Positions 13,836-22,591 are shown, numbered from the stretch's first letter. The stretch is 34,363 nucleotides of DNA from Alicyclobacillus tolerans (GCF_900142255.1 NZ_FRAF01000028.1:1-34363), one strand, 5' to 3'. A program made the numbers and translations. The notes: a model not told the origin generated them from the letters alone.

Positions 13836-15286
13836 TTTTTCCAACCTACTCTTTGGCGATCATGTAACGAACGCGGATTTCTGGATAACCAACGAATGGG
13901 GAATTTCACAAAACCATCTTTCCAATCCTGAAGGTACAAAGGAGCGATAGGCGATAAAAAGGGCGAATGAAAAGAAGTTAAACTCACGACATGAACCAGA
14001 ACGCCAAGCATAAAGAGAATGACGCCATATAACCCCAGAAAAGAAGCGACGATGATATTGGCGATGCGTAATAGAGCAATCACATCGGCTACGGGAGTCA
14101 GGGTAAATCCCGTAATGGCTGAAAAGGCAACGACAATGATGGTGGGTGGACTGACGATACCGGCATCGACAGAAACTTGCCCTAAAATCAGAGCTCCCAC
14201 GATGCTAACAGCAGAACCTACGGATTTCGGTAGACGAATTCCGGCTTCACGCACAATTTCAAACATGAGTATCATAATGAGGATTTCCAGGGTGATCGGA
14301 AAAGGCGCTTTTGCACTGGATTCCTGTAATTTGGGGAGTAATGCGGTCGGGATCATTTCTTTGTGAAAATTTAACATAGCGATGTAATAGGCAGGTAATA
14401 GAATGCTAAAAAAGTAACTCATCGTACGAAGTAAGCGAATAAAAGAAACATAATAGGGACGAGAAGTATAATCCTCCGTGTTAACGATGGACTCGATAAA
14501 CAAATGCGGCATAAACAGTGCGGTTGGATCACCATCAAGGAGCAGCACCACGCGTCCTTCTAAAATTTGAGCAGCGGCTTTATCCGGCTTCTCCGTATTT
14601 CCAATGGTCGGAAAAACTGACCATGGTGCATCCTCAATCCATTGTTCGACTTCACCAGAGGATAAAACATCCTTGGTTTGAAGTTTTTGAAGACGAGAAC
14701 GAACTTCTTCCAGTAAGGAGGGTTCTGCACGAGAACGCAGATAAAACATTTTGAGTTCGGAAGGAATCTGTGAACCCAGTATGAAAGATTCCATGCACAA
14801 ATCAGGGGAGGGAAGCCTTTTTCGTAACAGAGAAGCGTTGGTCTCCAAAGATTCGACAAATCCTTCATGGGCTCCGCGGACAGTCGTCTCACTGGGGGGT
14901 TCCTCAATTCCACGTTGTAGCATACTTTGAACAGGCATGGACAAGGCGTCCGTAGCGCCCTCGACACATAGAAGAACGTGCCCTTTGAGAAGCTTATGTT
15001 CGAGTTCAACTAAGGAAGAAGAGAGTTGAGCCTGCTTGATAGGTAAGCGTTGTCGAATGGCATCCCATATAGAGTGTTGGTGTATGAATGGCTCTCGTGT
15101 GAGGGGTTCAAAGACTCTCCTTTGAAGTTCACCAGCATTCACTGAACTTTCAAGCCAAATCCATAAGATAGAAATTTTTTTTTTTTGCATCCACAGATGA
15201 TCATAAACGACTTGGAGATCGGCATCTTCTAACCGTTCTAAAAACCATTGGGCGTTTTGGGTTATATGCCGAGAAACTTTGGACAT
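13832..15286 (-). CDS. gerAA: Spore germination protein, GerAA family
   Basis: A 484-residue first subunit of a GerA-type germinant receptor. It has a soluble N-terminal domain of ~250 residues, with GHVLLCVEGA and the signature GRVVLLLDGDPTALFMPHLF. A membrane domain follows with several helices, including IPTALLPKLQESSAKAPFP, EIVREAGIRLPKSVG and ALILGQVSVDAGIVSPP, all typical of the family. ATG 15286 has GGAGGAGA upstream. Codons for residues ~34-37 contain a run of 12 A. The ATGA overlap with gerAC implies coupled translation. Expression in the forespore under SigG would be expected, and a weak SigG-like promoter is visible. Confidence 0.92.
   Translation of the reverse strand: MSKVSRHITQNAQWFLERLEDADLQVVYDHLWMQKKKISILWIWLESSVNAGELQRRVFEPLTREPFIHQHSIWDAIRQRLPIKQAQLSSSLVELEHKLLKGHVLLCVEGATDALSMPVQSMLQRGIEEPPSETTVRGAHEGFVESLETNASLLRKRLPSPDLCMESFILGSQIPSELKMFYLRSRAEPSLLEEVRSRLQKLQTKDVLSSGEVEQWIEDAPWSVFPTIGNTEKPDKAAAQILEGRVVLLLDGDPTALFMPHLFIESIVNTEDYTSRPYYVSFIRLLRTMSYFFSILLPAYYIAMLNFHKEMIPTALLPKLQESSAKAPFPITLEILIMILMFEIVREAGIRLPKSVGSAVSIVGALILGQVSVDAGIVSPPTIIVVAFSAITGFTLTPVADVIALLRIANIIVASFLGLYGVILFMLGVLVHVVSLTSFHSPFLSPIAPLYLQDWKDGFVKFPIRWLSRNPRSLHDRQRVGWKK
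15175..15186 (-). repeat. 12-A homopolymer inside gerAA
   Basis: Twelve consecutive T on the plus strand give A12 in the gerAA message, coding Q-K-K-K-I. Runs of this length are prone to replication or transcription slippage. A change of one base would truncate GerAA near residue 40. Confidence 0.85.
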
Positions 15287-15315
15287 AAAATCTCTCCTCC
15301 AAAACAGGGATATTT

Positions 15316-15346
15316 TAACTTGTCTCGATGCTAGCTTTTTTATGCA
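15316..15346 (-). promoter_or_regulatory. Possible SigG-type promoter of gerAA
   Basis: On the minus strand TGCATA (15346-15341) and CAAGTTA (15322-15316) are separated by 18 bases, and lie about 30 bases upstream of the gerAA start. The -35 agrees well with the SigG pattern, the -10 only partly. Based on pattern alone and on the known forespore expression of gerA operons. Confidence 0.3.
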
Positions 15347-15661
15347 TGTAGACGGTGAAATTTAGTGTTGATACGGGGTAGCGTTAAGCTGAAGCTTAGA
15401 CAAGCAATGGAGGCTTACAAGTTGATGAATCAATATAGATTGTCAGTTTGATCTGAATGTTGAACTATCCTAAGGATAAATTGGGAGAATTCACCCCCAT
15501 ACAAGTACATTTTTTACTCCGTATGAATGTTCATGGCTGAGTTGAATGAGACAAAGTAGAAATTTTTGAAATGGCTGATTCTATAAATTTCTTCTGTAAT
15601 TCACTGAATGATTATTGAACATTGGGTTGAAGTAAACAGCGATAATAAGGTAAAATCTATC

Positions 15662-15757
15662 ATGTTAGGTATAGAATACATAAAAGAGGAAATGTCTCTT
15701 ATACGTAGAGGTAAAGATAATGTACGGTCAGTCATCGCCAAGGGTTTTGCAAAATGA
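15662..15757 (+). CDS. Possible 31-residue basic peptide
   Basis: An open frame from ATG 15662 to TGA 15757 with product MLGIEYIKEEMSLIRRG onward, lysine- and arginine-rich, ending VIAKGFAK. A weak AAGG site lies 12 bases upstream. A 12-bp hairpin begins inside its last codons and could end its transcript. Nothing identifies the function, and it may be spurious. Confidence 0.3.
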   Translation: MLGIEYIKEEMSLIRRGKDNVRSVIAKGFAK

Positions 15758-15788
15758 TAGGCTTCAATTTACATTCTGCAAAACCCTT
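15740..15788. terminator. 12-bp perfect palindrome, terminator or operator
   Basis: AAGGGTTTTGCA (15740-15751) is the exact reverse complement of TGCAAAACCCTT (15777-15788), with a 25-base AT-rich spacer. It lies 86 bases downstream of the PqqC-like gene's stop on the minus strand and overlaps the end of a possible small plus-strand ORF. There is no U-run on either side, so a protein-binding site is an alternative. Confidence 0.5.
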
Positions 15789-15874
15789 GATTTCAAATGC
15801 AGGAAATTGACTCAAGTAAATCGTGACTTTCGGAATATTTTTTACTACAAATGAAAAAATATTTTGAGATCACG

Positions 15875-16591
15875 TTAAGCATCTAATAGAAGCATTTCCT
15901 CGTGTAAAGATTGATACATGGTAGCTTCTGAACGAGCGATATAGCTTCCTGCTTCCCATTGGATAGCCAATTCTTCGGGCTTAGAATATTGAATTAATAC
16001 ATTTTTGCATAATTGATAATGGCGTGGTTCATGTTCATCTGCGTGACAATGCCAAAATAAAAGTTCGAGGGATTGCTTTTTTTGATAATTTGGATGGCTA
16101 AGTCCGGATGCAATTTCCCCCATAATTCTCCCCGCAAACATTTCAGAACCTAGTCCAACAGCGGACATCGCAGCGAGTGGCATTGCTTGATGAAAGAATT
16201 GAAGAAAGGTCTCTATGGCAGTCTGAACAGCGTTTCCCATGGGCTCAGGCGGCATACCCCAGTCATTTAGTTGGATATTAGGATCAACACTTTTTAAAAA
16301 CGTCTTATACAGTTGTTCATGTGAATGACCCACGGCCCCTCTACCCGCTTCATCCCATAAATTGTCTGCTAAAGGCACCCACCAAGAATCGATCGGAGCC
16401 ATGGCAGAAATGGCTGCGCCAAGTATACGAGGGAAGTGTCTGCTGTAATAAGAGTACTGAATGGCAAAGTGTCGCAGTTGTTTCATCGTGTACTGTCCAG
16501 CTTTTAATGTTTGAAAAAAATCGCGTTCTAAAAATTCTTTTTGTACGATGAGATTGATTTCATTTTCGACATCCACGTAATGATTCCACAT
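15875..16591 (-). CDS. PqqC/TenA-like heme-oxygenase-fold metalloenzyme
   Basis: A 238-residue helical protein; ATG 16591 has GGAGG upstream, and the frame extending to 16648 is rejected. Features fit the heme-oxygenase-like iron redox enzyme group (PqqC/CADD/UndA relatives): FFQTLKAGQYTMKQLRHFAIQYSYY near residue 27-51, NLWDEAGRGAVGHSHEQLY with candidate Glu and His ligands, and a His/Asp/Glu-rich WHCHADEHEPRHY segment near the C-terminus. Such enzymes are cytoplasmic and act on small molecules or folate-like precursors. The substrate here is unknown. The His-rich segment does not match H-x3-D-x2-H exactly, so metal occupancy is uncertain. Confidence 0.7.
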   Translation of the reverse strand: MWNHYVDVENEINLIVQKEFLERDFFQTLKAGQYTMKQLRHFAIQYSYYSRHFPRILGAAISAMAPIDSWWVPLADNLWDEAGRGAVGHSHEQLYKTFLKSVDPNIQLNDWGMPPEPMGNAVQTAIETFLQFFHQAMPLAAMSAVGLGSEMFAGRIMGEIASGLSHPNYQKKQSLELLFWHCHADEHEPRHYQLCKNVLIQYSKPEELAIQWEAGSYIARSEATMYQSLHEEMLLLDA

Positions 16592-16724
16592 AAAAATCCT
16601 CCATCTTTTTTTACATCCTAGCCTAATCGAAAAAGCGTATTGGAACAAGGAATGAAAGTGTCTCCTACCACTTTGCCCTCCACACTCTCAATGTCAAGTC
16701 ATGCAGAGAAAGGGGGGCTGTCGA

Positions 16725-19700
16725 ATGTGGAAACGATTTTTACGCCTGCGAAGAGGCGAAGACGAGAAAAGTACCATAACGGGGCTTATGAAAATGACGC
16801 TCACGGTACTTCCTATTGTCGCCACGGTGGGGGGCGTGTCGTATGTGGCCTTGTCCACAAGGCACCAGGCACTGACGCCTGCCCGTTCGTTTGCGGCGAA
16901 GATTTGGGGCGGCACGTACCAGAACGCCTCTTCATCCGGTGGTGGTTCTGACGGGTCAGGCGGCGGAGTCACCGTAACGAACCCGGCACCCTCTATTTCG
17001 GGGGTATCCTGGAATACCACAAGCGGTGCCAGCCCTTCGCTGACGATCAGCGGCAGCAACTTTGTGGAAGGGGCCACCGTAACGCTTTTGGATACCACGG
17101 CAGGTTGGCAGACAGGAGCCCAAAGCGGTGTGACACCGAATGCCACATGGATGTCGGCATCGAGTATCGACGTCAGTAGTCTTCAAGGATATGGAAATGG
17201 TAGCTTTGTCTTTCAGCCGAATGATGCGATTACGGTGGAAGTGACCAACCCGGATGGTCAGGATGCCAAGTATGACACGACGTATCCGGGTGGGGCAGTG
17301 TCGTTGACGCTAAGTGCACCGCAAACCGTACAGGAAGGCGAACCTGTAAACATCACAGGGAGTGTGACGAACAACGGTCAGGGGCTGGCGAATGCCCTGG
17401 TGAATTTGTCTGCGACTGGCGGTTCGCTCGATCCGACAGGCGCGTATACAGATAGCAACGGCAATTATGTGGCGCAGTATACCGCGACAACGACAGGAAC
17501 GTATACACTGACAGCCAGTGCGGACGGAGTTTCCCAGTCAGCAACGGTTCAAGTCGTAGCGCCTCAACTTACCATATCCGTGGCCACACCGTCGTACGGT
17601 GCACAAGTGGGTCAAACGTACACGGTCTCCGGGCAACTGACGCTGAATGGCCAGCCGGTGTCGAATCAAATCGTGACGCTTTCGGCCACAGGCACCGACA
17701 ACGGCGGTACGCTTTTGCAGCAGACGGTTCAAACGGATGCGAACGGAGAGTTTAGCACCGAGTGGACAGCGCCGTCCGATGCTGGCAGCGTGCAGATCGA
17801 TGCGGCCAGTGGTCAACAGACCGCACAGACAGAGGTCACTGTGGTCGCTCCGCAAATCACAATCACGACGAATGCTCCATCTTCTGGCGCGGTGAGCGAC
17901 AATACTTACACCGTATCTGGGCAACTCACGCTGGGAGGTCAACCGGTGACCAATCAAACTGTGACGCTTTCAGCCAGTGCTGGAACCCTCGGAAGTACGA
18001 GTGTCACGACGGATAGTCAGGGAGATTTCAGCACGACCTGGACGGCACCAGGGACGGCAGAAAATGTGACGTTGACGGCATCGGTGGGTAACGATGCGCA
18101 AACAGATACGGTCATTGTCGTAGAGCCGGAGATGAATGTTGCGATCAGCTTGAACGGCACATCCGTACTCCATGAACAGGCCAGTAGCAACGGTACGACT
18201 CAAAGCGAAAGCGAACCGATGATCTCGGGTGAAACGTATGATCTGACGGCGCAGGTCACCGATGATAGCGGGAACCCGTTACCGGGACAAACGGTGCAAA
18301 TGTCGGTCGATCAGGGAACGCTGAGTGAAGCGTCGGCAACCACAGATGCGAATGGCGATATCTCCTTCACCTGGACACCAGCTAGCACCCAAGGTCAGAC
18401 CTCGGTATCGGCGCAACTGCAACTGACGGTGGATGGACTCACGAATACGGTTTCTGTAACCGTCTATCGGCCGCAATTTCAACTGGTGGTCCAAAACAAC
18501 GGAGAACCCACTTTGACCGGTGCAACCTATGATCTCTACATCGACGTGATGGCGGATGGACAGAGCGTCGGCAATGCTACAGTTGATGTTTCGGCTTCGG
18601 CAGGGAGTCTTTCGGCATCCTCGACGAACGTAGGTTCGAGTGGTAGCAATGATGCCATCCAGTGGACAGCGCCAAACACGGAACAAACGGTGACGCTCAC
18701 GGCAGAGACGCCCGGAGGAACGGGTGTCTACAGCACGCAAGAACCCGTCTATCAGCCGCAGATTACACTCACGACGAGCGCACCATCATCGGGTGCGGCA
18801 GAAGGCGGTAGCTATACAGTATCGGCGCAAGTCACGGCGGACGGACAGAACCTGGGAACTTCAGGTTATCCACTGACGGTCAACTTTGCTGCAAACGAGG
18901 GATCCGTGTCTCCGGAGAGCGTGACCCAGCCAGATAGCAGCGGTGATTTTACGACGAACTGGACGGCTCCCAACAGTGAAGGGAATGCCGTTATCACGGC
19001 AACGGTGGGCACCACCAGCGCGAGCCTCACCGAGCCGGTGGTGGGTACGACACCAGAGGTAGTCGATAGTTATAGTGTGGAAGGTTCAGTGCTCCTGGTC
19101 AATGGAGATACGCTCTATACGGCGGGAACGAATCAAATTTTTGCGTATAATGCCAACAACGGCACACCAGAAACCACATACAACGGTCTCCCTTATCCCC
19201 CTGTATGGTTGGGTGAGGTAGGCGGACTTTTCTATGAATATGGTATGGAAAACAGTGGTTACGGTGGATACAATGATGACAATTTTGAAGTCGCTACGAT
19301 CAATTCTCAAACGGATGGGGTCGATGGTTTTGGTTATGGAAGCTCGGATCAAAACTACAGCTTTACGCCACTCTACGCTGCTGCATTGCCAGGAGAAATA
19401 GCTTATTCCAATGTATACGCGACGGAAAATGGTTCTTATGTCACCATGCACTATGGTTTGACTCTTGAGACGACAAACTATCAATACCCAAACGTATCTT
19501 TAACACCGCCTGCTTCCACCGTCACCTATGGTCCTTATTTTGGATTAGCCGCTGTCAATGGGAACTTTTATACGGTGTTTCAATCGAGTCTTCAGTCTTA
19601 CAGTCAGACCAGTCACCTGGACTGGGCTGAAATCAGTCCGGGCGGCGCGGTGTTAGGGAAAGGCATGATAGGAAGTGTGAACCAGGGAGCTTACAGTCCC

Positions 19701-20024
19701 CCCTCTCAGGATGCTGTCATGGCCAAAGGCAACGGTGGTATCTATATCACGGGCAGTCAGGGAGATTGGTTTCTGAACACAAGCAACAACCAACTCACCC
19801 AGTTATCCACAACCGTAGACAATATTCTGGCTGCAGGAGATGGATTTACCTTTTATGCGAATCTCAATCAGTCGACGAGTACAACCATTCAAGTAGAGAA
19901 TGCCAACAATACGATGAGTTACGGCGGCGTAACGATTCCAGGGGGAGTCGCCTCAGCCGTGTACAACAACGGTTATCTGTTTGTCTTAACAAATCAGGGT
20001 TCGATCCTGACAATCCGCCCCTAA
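16725..20024 (+). CDS. Large Ig-repeat surface protein with pilin-like N-terminal anchor
   Basis: A 1099-residue protein; ATG 16725 has AAGGGGGG upstream. Residues 1-20 are charged (MWKRFLRLRRGEDEKSTITG) and followed by one hydrophobic segment, MTLTVLPIVATVGGVSYVAL, like Flp/TadE-type pilins. Residues ~83-190 look like an IPT/TIG domain. Six Big_1/invasin-like Ig repeats follow, at about 193-280, 280-375, 376-467, 468-582, 583-677 and 678-772, with recurring YTVSGQLT…DANGEFSTEWTAP patterns. Residues ~773-1099 form a Tyr/Asn/Gly-rich beta domain, perhaps a propeller. There is no LPxTG motif. It is a likely adhesin or pilus tip exported by the Tad-like machinery encoded next. Confidence 0.8.
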   Translation: MWKRFLRLRRGEDEKSTITGLMKMTLTVLPIVATVGGVSYVALSTRHQALTPARSFAAKIWGGTYQNASSSGGGSDGSGGGVTVTNPAPSISGVSWNTTSGASPSLTISGSNFVEGATVTLLDTTAGWQTGAQSGVTPNATWMSASSIDVSSLQGYGNGSFVFQPNDAITVEVTNPDGQDAKYDTTYPGGAVSLTLSAPQTVQEGEPVNITGSVTNNGQGLANALVNLSATGGSLDPTGAYTDSNGNYVAQYTATTTGTYTLTASADGVSQSATVQVVAPQLTISVATPSYGAQVGQTYTVSGQLTLNGQPVSNQIVTLSATGTDNGGTLLQQTVQTDANGEFSTEWTAPSDAGSVQIDAASGQQTAQTEVTVVAPQITITTNAPSSGAVSDNTYTVSGQLTLGGQPVTNQTVTLSASAGTLGSTSVTTDSQGDFSTTWTAPGTAENVTLTASVGNDAQTDTVIVVEPEMNVAISLNGTSVLHEQASSNGTTQSESEPMISGETYDLTAQVTDDSGNPLPGQTVQMSVDQGTLSEASATTDANGDISFTWTPASTQGQTSVSAQLQLTVDGLTNTVSVTVYRPQFQLVVQNNGEPTLTGATYDLYIDVMADGQSVGNATVDVSASAGSLSASSTNVGSSGSNDAIQWTAPNTEQTVTLTAETPGGTGVYSTQEPVYQPQITLTTSAPSSGAAEGGSYTVSAQVTADGQNLGTSGYPLTVNFAANEGSVSPESVTQPDSSGDFTTNWTAPNSEGNAVITATVGTTSASLTEPVVGTTPEVVDSYSVEGSVLLVNGDTLYTAGTNQIFAYNANNGTPETTYNGLPYPPVWLGEVGGLFYEYGMENSGYGGYNDDNFEVATINSQTDGVDGFGYGSSDQNYSFTPLYAAALPGEIAYSNVYATENGSYVTMHYGLTLETTNYQYPNVSLTPPASTVTYGPYFGLAAVNGNFYTVFQSSLQSYSQTSHLDWAEISPGGAVLGKGMIGSVNQGAYSPPSQDAVMAKGNGGIYITGSQGDWFLNTSNNQLTQLSTTVDNILAAGDGFTFYANLNQSTSTTIQVENANNTMSYGGVTIPGGVASAVYNNGYLFVLTNQGSILTIRP

Positions 20025-20044
20025 AGTCCCCTTGTTACCTCGTT

Positions 20045-20085
20045 TTCGCCTTCGCCTCCTTCCAGGGGGAGAAGGCGAATTTTTT
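20045..20085 (+). terminator. Intrinsic terminator between adhesin and secretion operon
   Basis: TTCGCCTTC (20045-20053) pairs with GAAGGCGAA (20071-20079), followed by T6. The next gene starts only 24 bases later, too close for its own promoter downstream of the hairpin. Confidence 0.85.
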
Positions 20086-20108
20086 CATCAGAAAGGTGAC
20101 GAGCATTG

Positions 20109-20381
20109 ATGACCAAAGAAGAATTGCTTCGTGAAGTGGAATCTCGGTGTGGAGAGAAATCAGCCGTCGTGCATCGCGTGGTACAGGCGCTCATTGAAAC
20201 CATGAGTGATGCAGTGAGTCAAGGTGAACGAGTCCCTCTGGTGCCGTTCGGCATTTTTGAGCCGGTGGAACGCGCGGCTCGCTTATGTCGAAACCCGAAA
20301 ACGGGGGAATTCATGGAAGTCCCAGCGTATCAAAGCGTGCGCTTCAAACTGTCGAAAAAGCTGAAAACGCGGGTGAACTAG
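20109..20381 (+). CDS. HU/IHF-family DNA-binding protein
   Basis: A 90-residue protein; ATG 20109 is chosen over TTG 20106, with AAAGGTGA upstream. It has the HU layout: MTKEELLREVE helix, GERVPLVPFGIFEPVERAAR strands, the RNPKTGEFMEVPA beta-arm tip with its Pro, and a basic C-terminal helix KLSKKLKTRV. It bends DNA non-specifically in most bacteria. As the first gene of a secretion operon it is out of place, which suggests either a plasmid-type housekeeping gene or a link to DNA handling or partition. Confidence 0.85.
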   Translation: MTKEELLREVESRCGEKSAVVHRVVQALIETMSDAVSQGERVPLVPFGIFEPVERAARLCRNPKTGEFMEVPAYQSVRFKLSKKLKTRVN

Positions 20382-20382
20382 G

Positions 20383-21309
20383 ATGAAGGTGTACCTGGAA
20401 CTGGCAGACAAGACGATGGAAACCTGGGTTAGGAATGTCCTGGGAGAAACGAGAGTGACGGAAGCGCGAGAGAAAGCTAGCCATATCCTCACAACGGTGT
20501 TAGAGACGGCAAAAGAGGGCGTCCAAGCGGGGAAAACGGTGGGTTTGGTGGCCAGAAATGCGATAGTGGCCCGTGAGGGTAAAGCGCTCGGATGCCAGGT
20601 GATTGGGTCTGCACAGAGCATCGATGCCGTAAAGCTGTTGGCCTGGCTATTTGGGGACGCCCCTGTATGGCAAACGTCACAGACAGTGACCGTGCTATCC
20701 GAGCCTGGCGCAGGTGGGTCGTTTGTGGCCTGGAATCTGGCGGCGGCACTGCGGCAAAAGGGGATGGACGCGGTATTGGTTGCACCCCCCGCTTCTCCTG
20801 TCCATCACTGGGGGCAATCCTCTTCCTGGATTGTTACCAGTGCTCCTGCTGAGGCAGCCGTGCGTGTGTTGGACGGAAGTGGGGTCTCCGGCACCTCGAT
20901 AGAGCAGGCTGCGCAGCGGGCGCTTTTGCAAACGGATGCTGTCATCTGGGTGACCGATTCGGATCCTGCGCGACAGACGCCCATAGAAGGTGTGATTTGG
21001 ATGGTCAATCGTTGGCCTGAGGAGGAGGAGATCCCTGACGGTGCGGCGATGGTGTTCCCGGACTTTGGGCACACAGCCTTTGTCGCGATGCGCGAAGGTC
21101 AAGCGGTGTCCGAACGAATCTCTGAATTGGCAGAGGCTTTGTCAGGCGGTCTCCTTTCCTTTTGGGGAATGGAGGCGACTTCATCACCTGTCGACGAGGC
21201 GATGAAGTCTACCCAGGAAGAGGATACACAAGTGCAGGAGGAAACAGATTTCACATGGGACGAAGCGGAACCTGTGTTGCCGAAAGACGGGTTTGACTGG
21301 GAGGGGTGA
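20383..21309 (+). CDS. MinD/CpaE-like protein with degenerate P-loop (first)
   Basis: A 308-residue protein one base after HU. The N-terminal ~90 residues contain a helical start and a small alpha/beta part. From about residue 100 there is a MinD/CpaE-like fold: TVTVLSEPGAGGSFVAWNLAAAL sits where a Walker A would be but lacks Lys, followed by KGMDAVLVAP, AVIWVTDSDPAR and VIWMVNRWP strands. The C-terminal ~50 residues are acidic and ends in KDGFDWEG. It probably cannot hydrolyse ATP. It shares the SFxAWNLA signature with the protein at 24277. A localisation factor akin to TadZ/CpaE is the best guess. Confidence 0.6.
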   Translation: MKVYLELADKTMETWVRNVLGETRVTEAREKASHILTTVLETAKEGVQAGKTVGLVARNAIVAREGKALGCQVIGSAQSIDAVKLLAWLFGDAPVWQTSQTVTVLSEPGAGGSFVAWNLAAALRQKGMDAVLVAPPASPVHHWGQSSSWIVTSAPAEAAVRVLDGSGVSGTSIEQAAQRALLQTDAVIWVTDSDPARQTPIEGVIWMVNRWPEEEEIPDGAAMVFPDFGHTAFVAMREGQAVSERISELAEALSGGLLSFWGMEATSSPVDEAMKSTQEEDTQVQEETDFTWDEAEPVLPKDGFDWEG

Positions 21310-21314
21310 AAGAG

Positions 21315-21380
21315 ATGCCGAGATTGAGTGCAGAGGCCAAACTTACGCCGGAGATGGAAGAGGGGAGGGTGACATCTTGA
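21315..21380 (+). CDS. Possible 21-codon coupling ORF
   Basis: ATG 21315 follows GGGAGGGG by about 7 bases, a strong ribosome-binding site partly within the upstream stop region. It encodes MPRLSAEAKLTPEMEEGRVTS. Its TGA (21378-21380) overlaps the TTG start at 21377 as TTGA. It could act as a leader peptide that couples translation of the next gene. It has no other support. Confidence 0.35.
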   Translation: MPRLSAEAKLTPEMEEGRVTS

Positions 21381-22591
21381 TCGCGCTCTTGGTGAAAGAG
21401 GACAAGGCCAAGGAAACGCTGGCGGAGCTGACGATTCTGGGGGACGTGGTGCGGGTACAGAAGATGTCAGAGTTGACGCGTGCCCGCGAACAAGGGACGC
21501 TCGAATGGATTCTGGTGGATGAGCGTATGGGGATTCAGGAAGCCGTTCAGACGAAGTTTCCACAAGTTGTGGTAACGTCGATTTTACCGCCAGGGGATGT
21601 GTTTGTGCTCCTTGCAAAACAGGAGCAACTGGATTCCAGGGTCAAAAACGATGCGGCGAATGATGCGAATGAATGGATCGAGTGGACAGAAGCGGTAGAA
21701 GAGGGAGAATTGGCGGTTTCGGATACCTGGGTCAACGCACCATCCACGCCGCTGCGGAATGGACAGGAATCACCGCGTGAAGTTTTGCGCCGCACGGAGG
21801 AAGCATTGGTTTCCAATCGGCTCATGCCCGCGATGCCAGAGCCACCCCAAGCCCCCGCGTTTTTTCGTCGACGAGGCACCCCGCTCATCATGCTAGAAGG
21901 CCCCAAAGGTGGTGCGGGTCGTTCGACCGTGGGGGCGCATATGGCGCTGTATGCGGCATTGCATGGCAAAAGAGTGACCATTGTGGATTTGGATGTCAAC
22001 GGGGACATTTCAGAGAAATTTGGCTTTTTGCAAAGTGCGGATGTACGCGGCTGGCGCGGGGGAGATATGGCTGCCGCTGTTGCGGATGGGATCTGTCATG
22101 TCCATGAAACAGGGGTTCATCTCATCCCCAGCCCCCAGAGCCGGGATATTGTCCTGTTTGATCCGGATGATGCCTTGTATCTGGTGCAACTGGCGATGAG
22201 TGAGATGGATCTGGTTTTTGTGGATATGCCTCAGGGCTGGACACCTCTGCATCGACTTTTGTTGCCCTTGGTCAGTGAGGTGGTCATGGCCGTCAGGACC
22301 TTGCCGGATTCTTTGGGACGAGTGGAAGAACATGCGGAAAAATTGGTCATGGCGAAAGTCGAACCGGACAAGGTATCCGTCGTGGTGAATCAGGCGAGAA
22401 AACGCTCCGAACTCAAAATCGTTCAGCCGCTTTTGACGCCGTATCAGCCGCGTGTGCTGGTTCCGTATGATCGCAAGTTAGAAAAGCTCGGCGGTTTGCA
22501 TGGAAAAAAACTTTCTCTCGCTTGCAAAGACTGGTGGGACAGCAGTTTAGGTTTTCAAAAGTCAGTGAAGAAAGGGCGATGGAAACGATGA
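21377..22591 (+). CDS. MinD/CpaE-type ATPase with Arg-variant Walker A
   Basis: A 404-residue protein; TTG 21377 has GGGAGGGTG upstream, and the longer frame to 21293 overlaps the preceding gene. The N-terminal ~110 residues form a receiver-like domain (IALLVKEDKAKETLAEL…WILVDERMG) as in CpaE/TadZ. The ATPase domain is at ~165-390: IMLEGPKGGAGRSTVGAHMALYA, where the deviant Walker A reads KGGAGRST with Arg for the usual Lys, VTIVDLDVNGDIS, LVFVDMPQGWTP, and VSVVVNQARKRSE. The signature N-terminal Lys of the MinD class is kept, so partial function is possible. Overlaps the actin-like gene by ATGA. Confidence 0.75.
   Translation: MIALLVKEDKAKETLAELTILGDVVRVQKMSELTRAREQGTLEWILVDERMGIQEAVQTKFPQVVVTSILPPGDVFVLLAKQEQLDSRVKNDAANDANEWIEWTEAVEEGELAVSDTWVNAPSTPLRNGQESPREVLRRTEEALVSNRLMPAMPEPPQAPAFFRRRGTPLIMLEGPKGGAGRSTVGAHMALYAALHGKRVTIVDLDVNGDISEKFGFLQSADVRGWRGGDMAAAVADGICHVHETGVHLIPSPQSRDIVLFDPDDALYLVQLAMSEMDLVFVDMPQGWTPLHRLLLPLVSEVVMAVRTLPDSLGRVEEHAEKLVMAKVEPDKVSVVVNQARKRSELKIVQPLLTPYQPRVLVPYDRKLEKLGGLHGKKLSLACKDWWDSSLGFQKSVKKGRWKR

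Larger units (their letters stand above)
15287..15874. other. 588-base intergenic region upstream of gerAA
   Basis: AT-rich sequence between gerAA and the PqqC-like gene, both on the minus strand. It holds the gerAA ribosome-binding site and possible promoter near its left end, and a possible 31-codon plus-strand ORF and a strong palindrome near its right end. The stretch 15350-15660 shows no gene or repeat that I can support. Confidence 0.5.

Noticed and set aside
17353-18740. Long minus-strand open frames opposite the Ig-repeat gene
   Set aside because: They are products of repetitive G+C-rich coding sequence, Arg/Cys-rich, without ribosome-binding sites.
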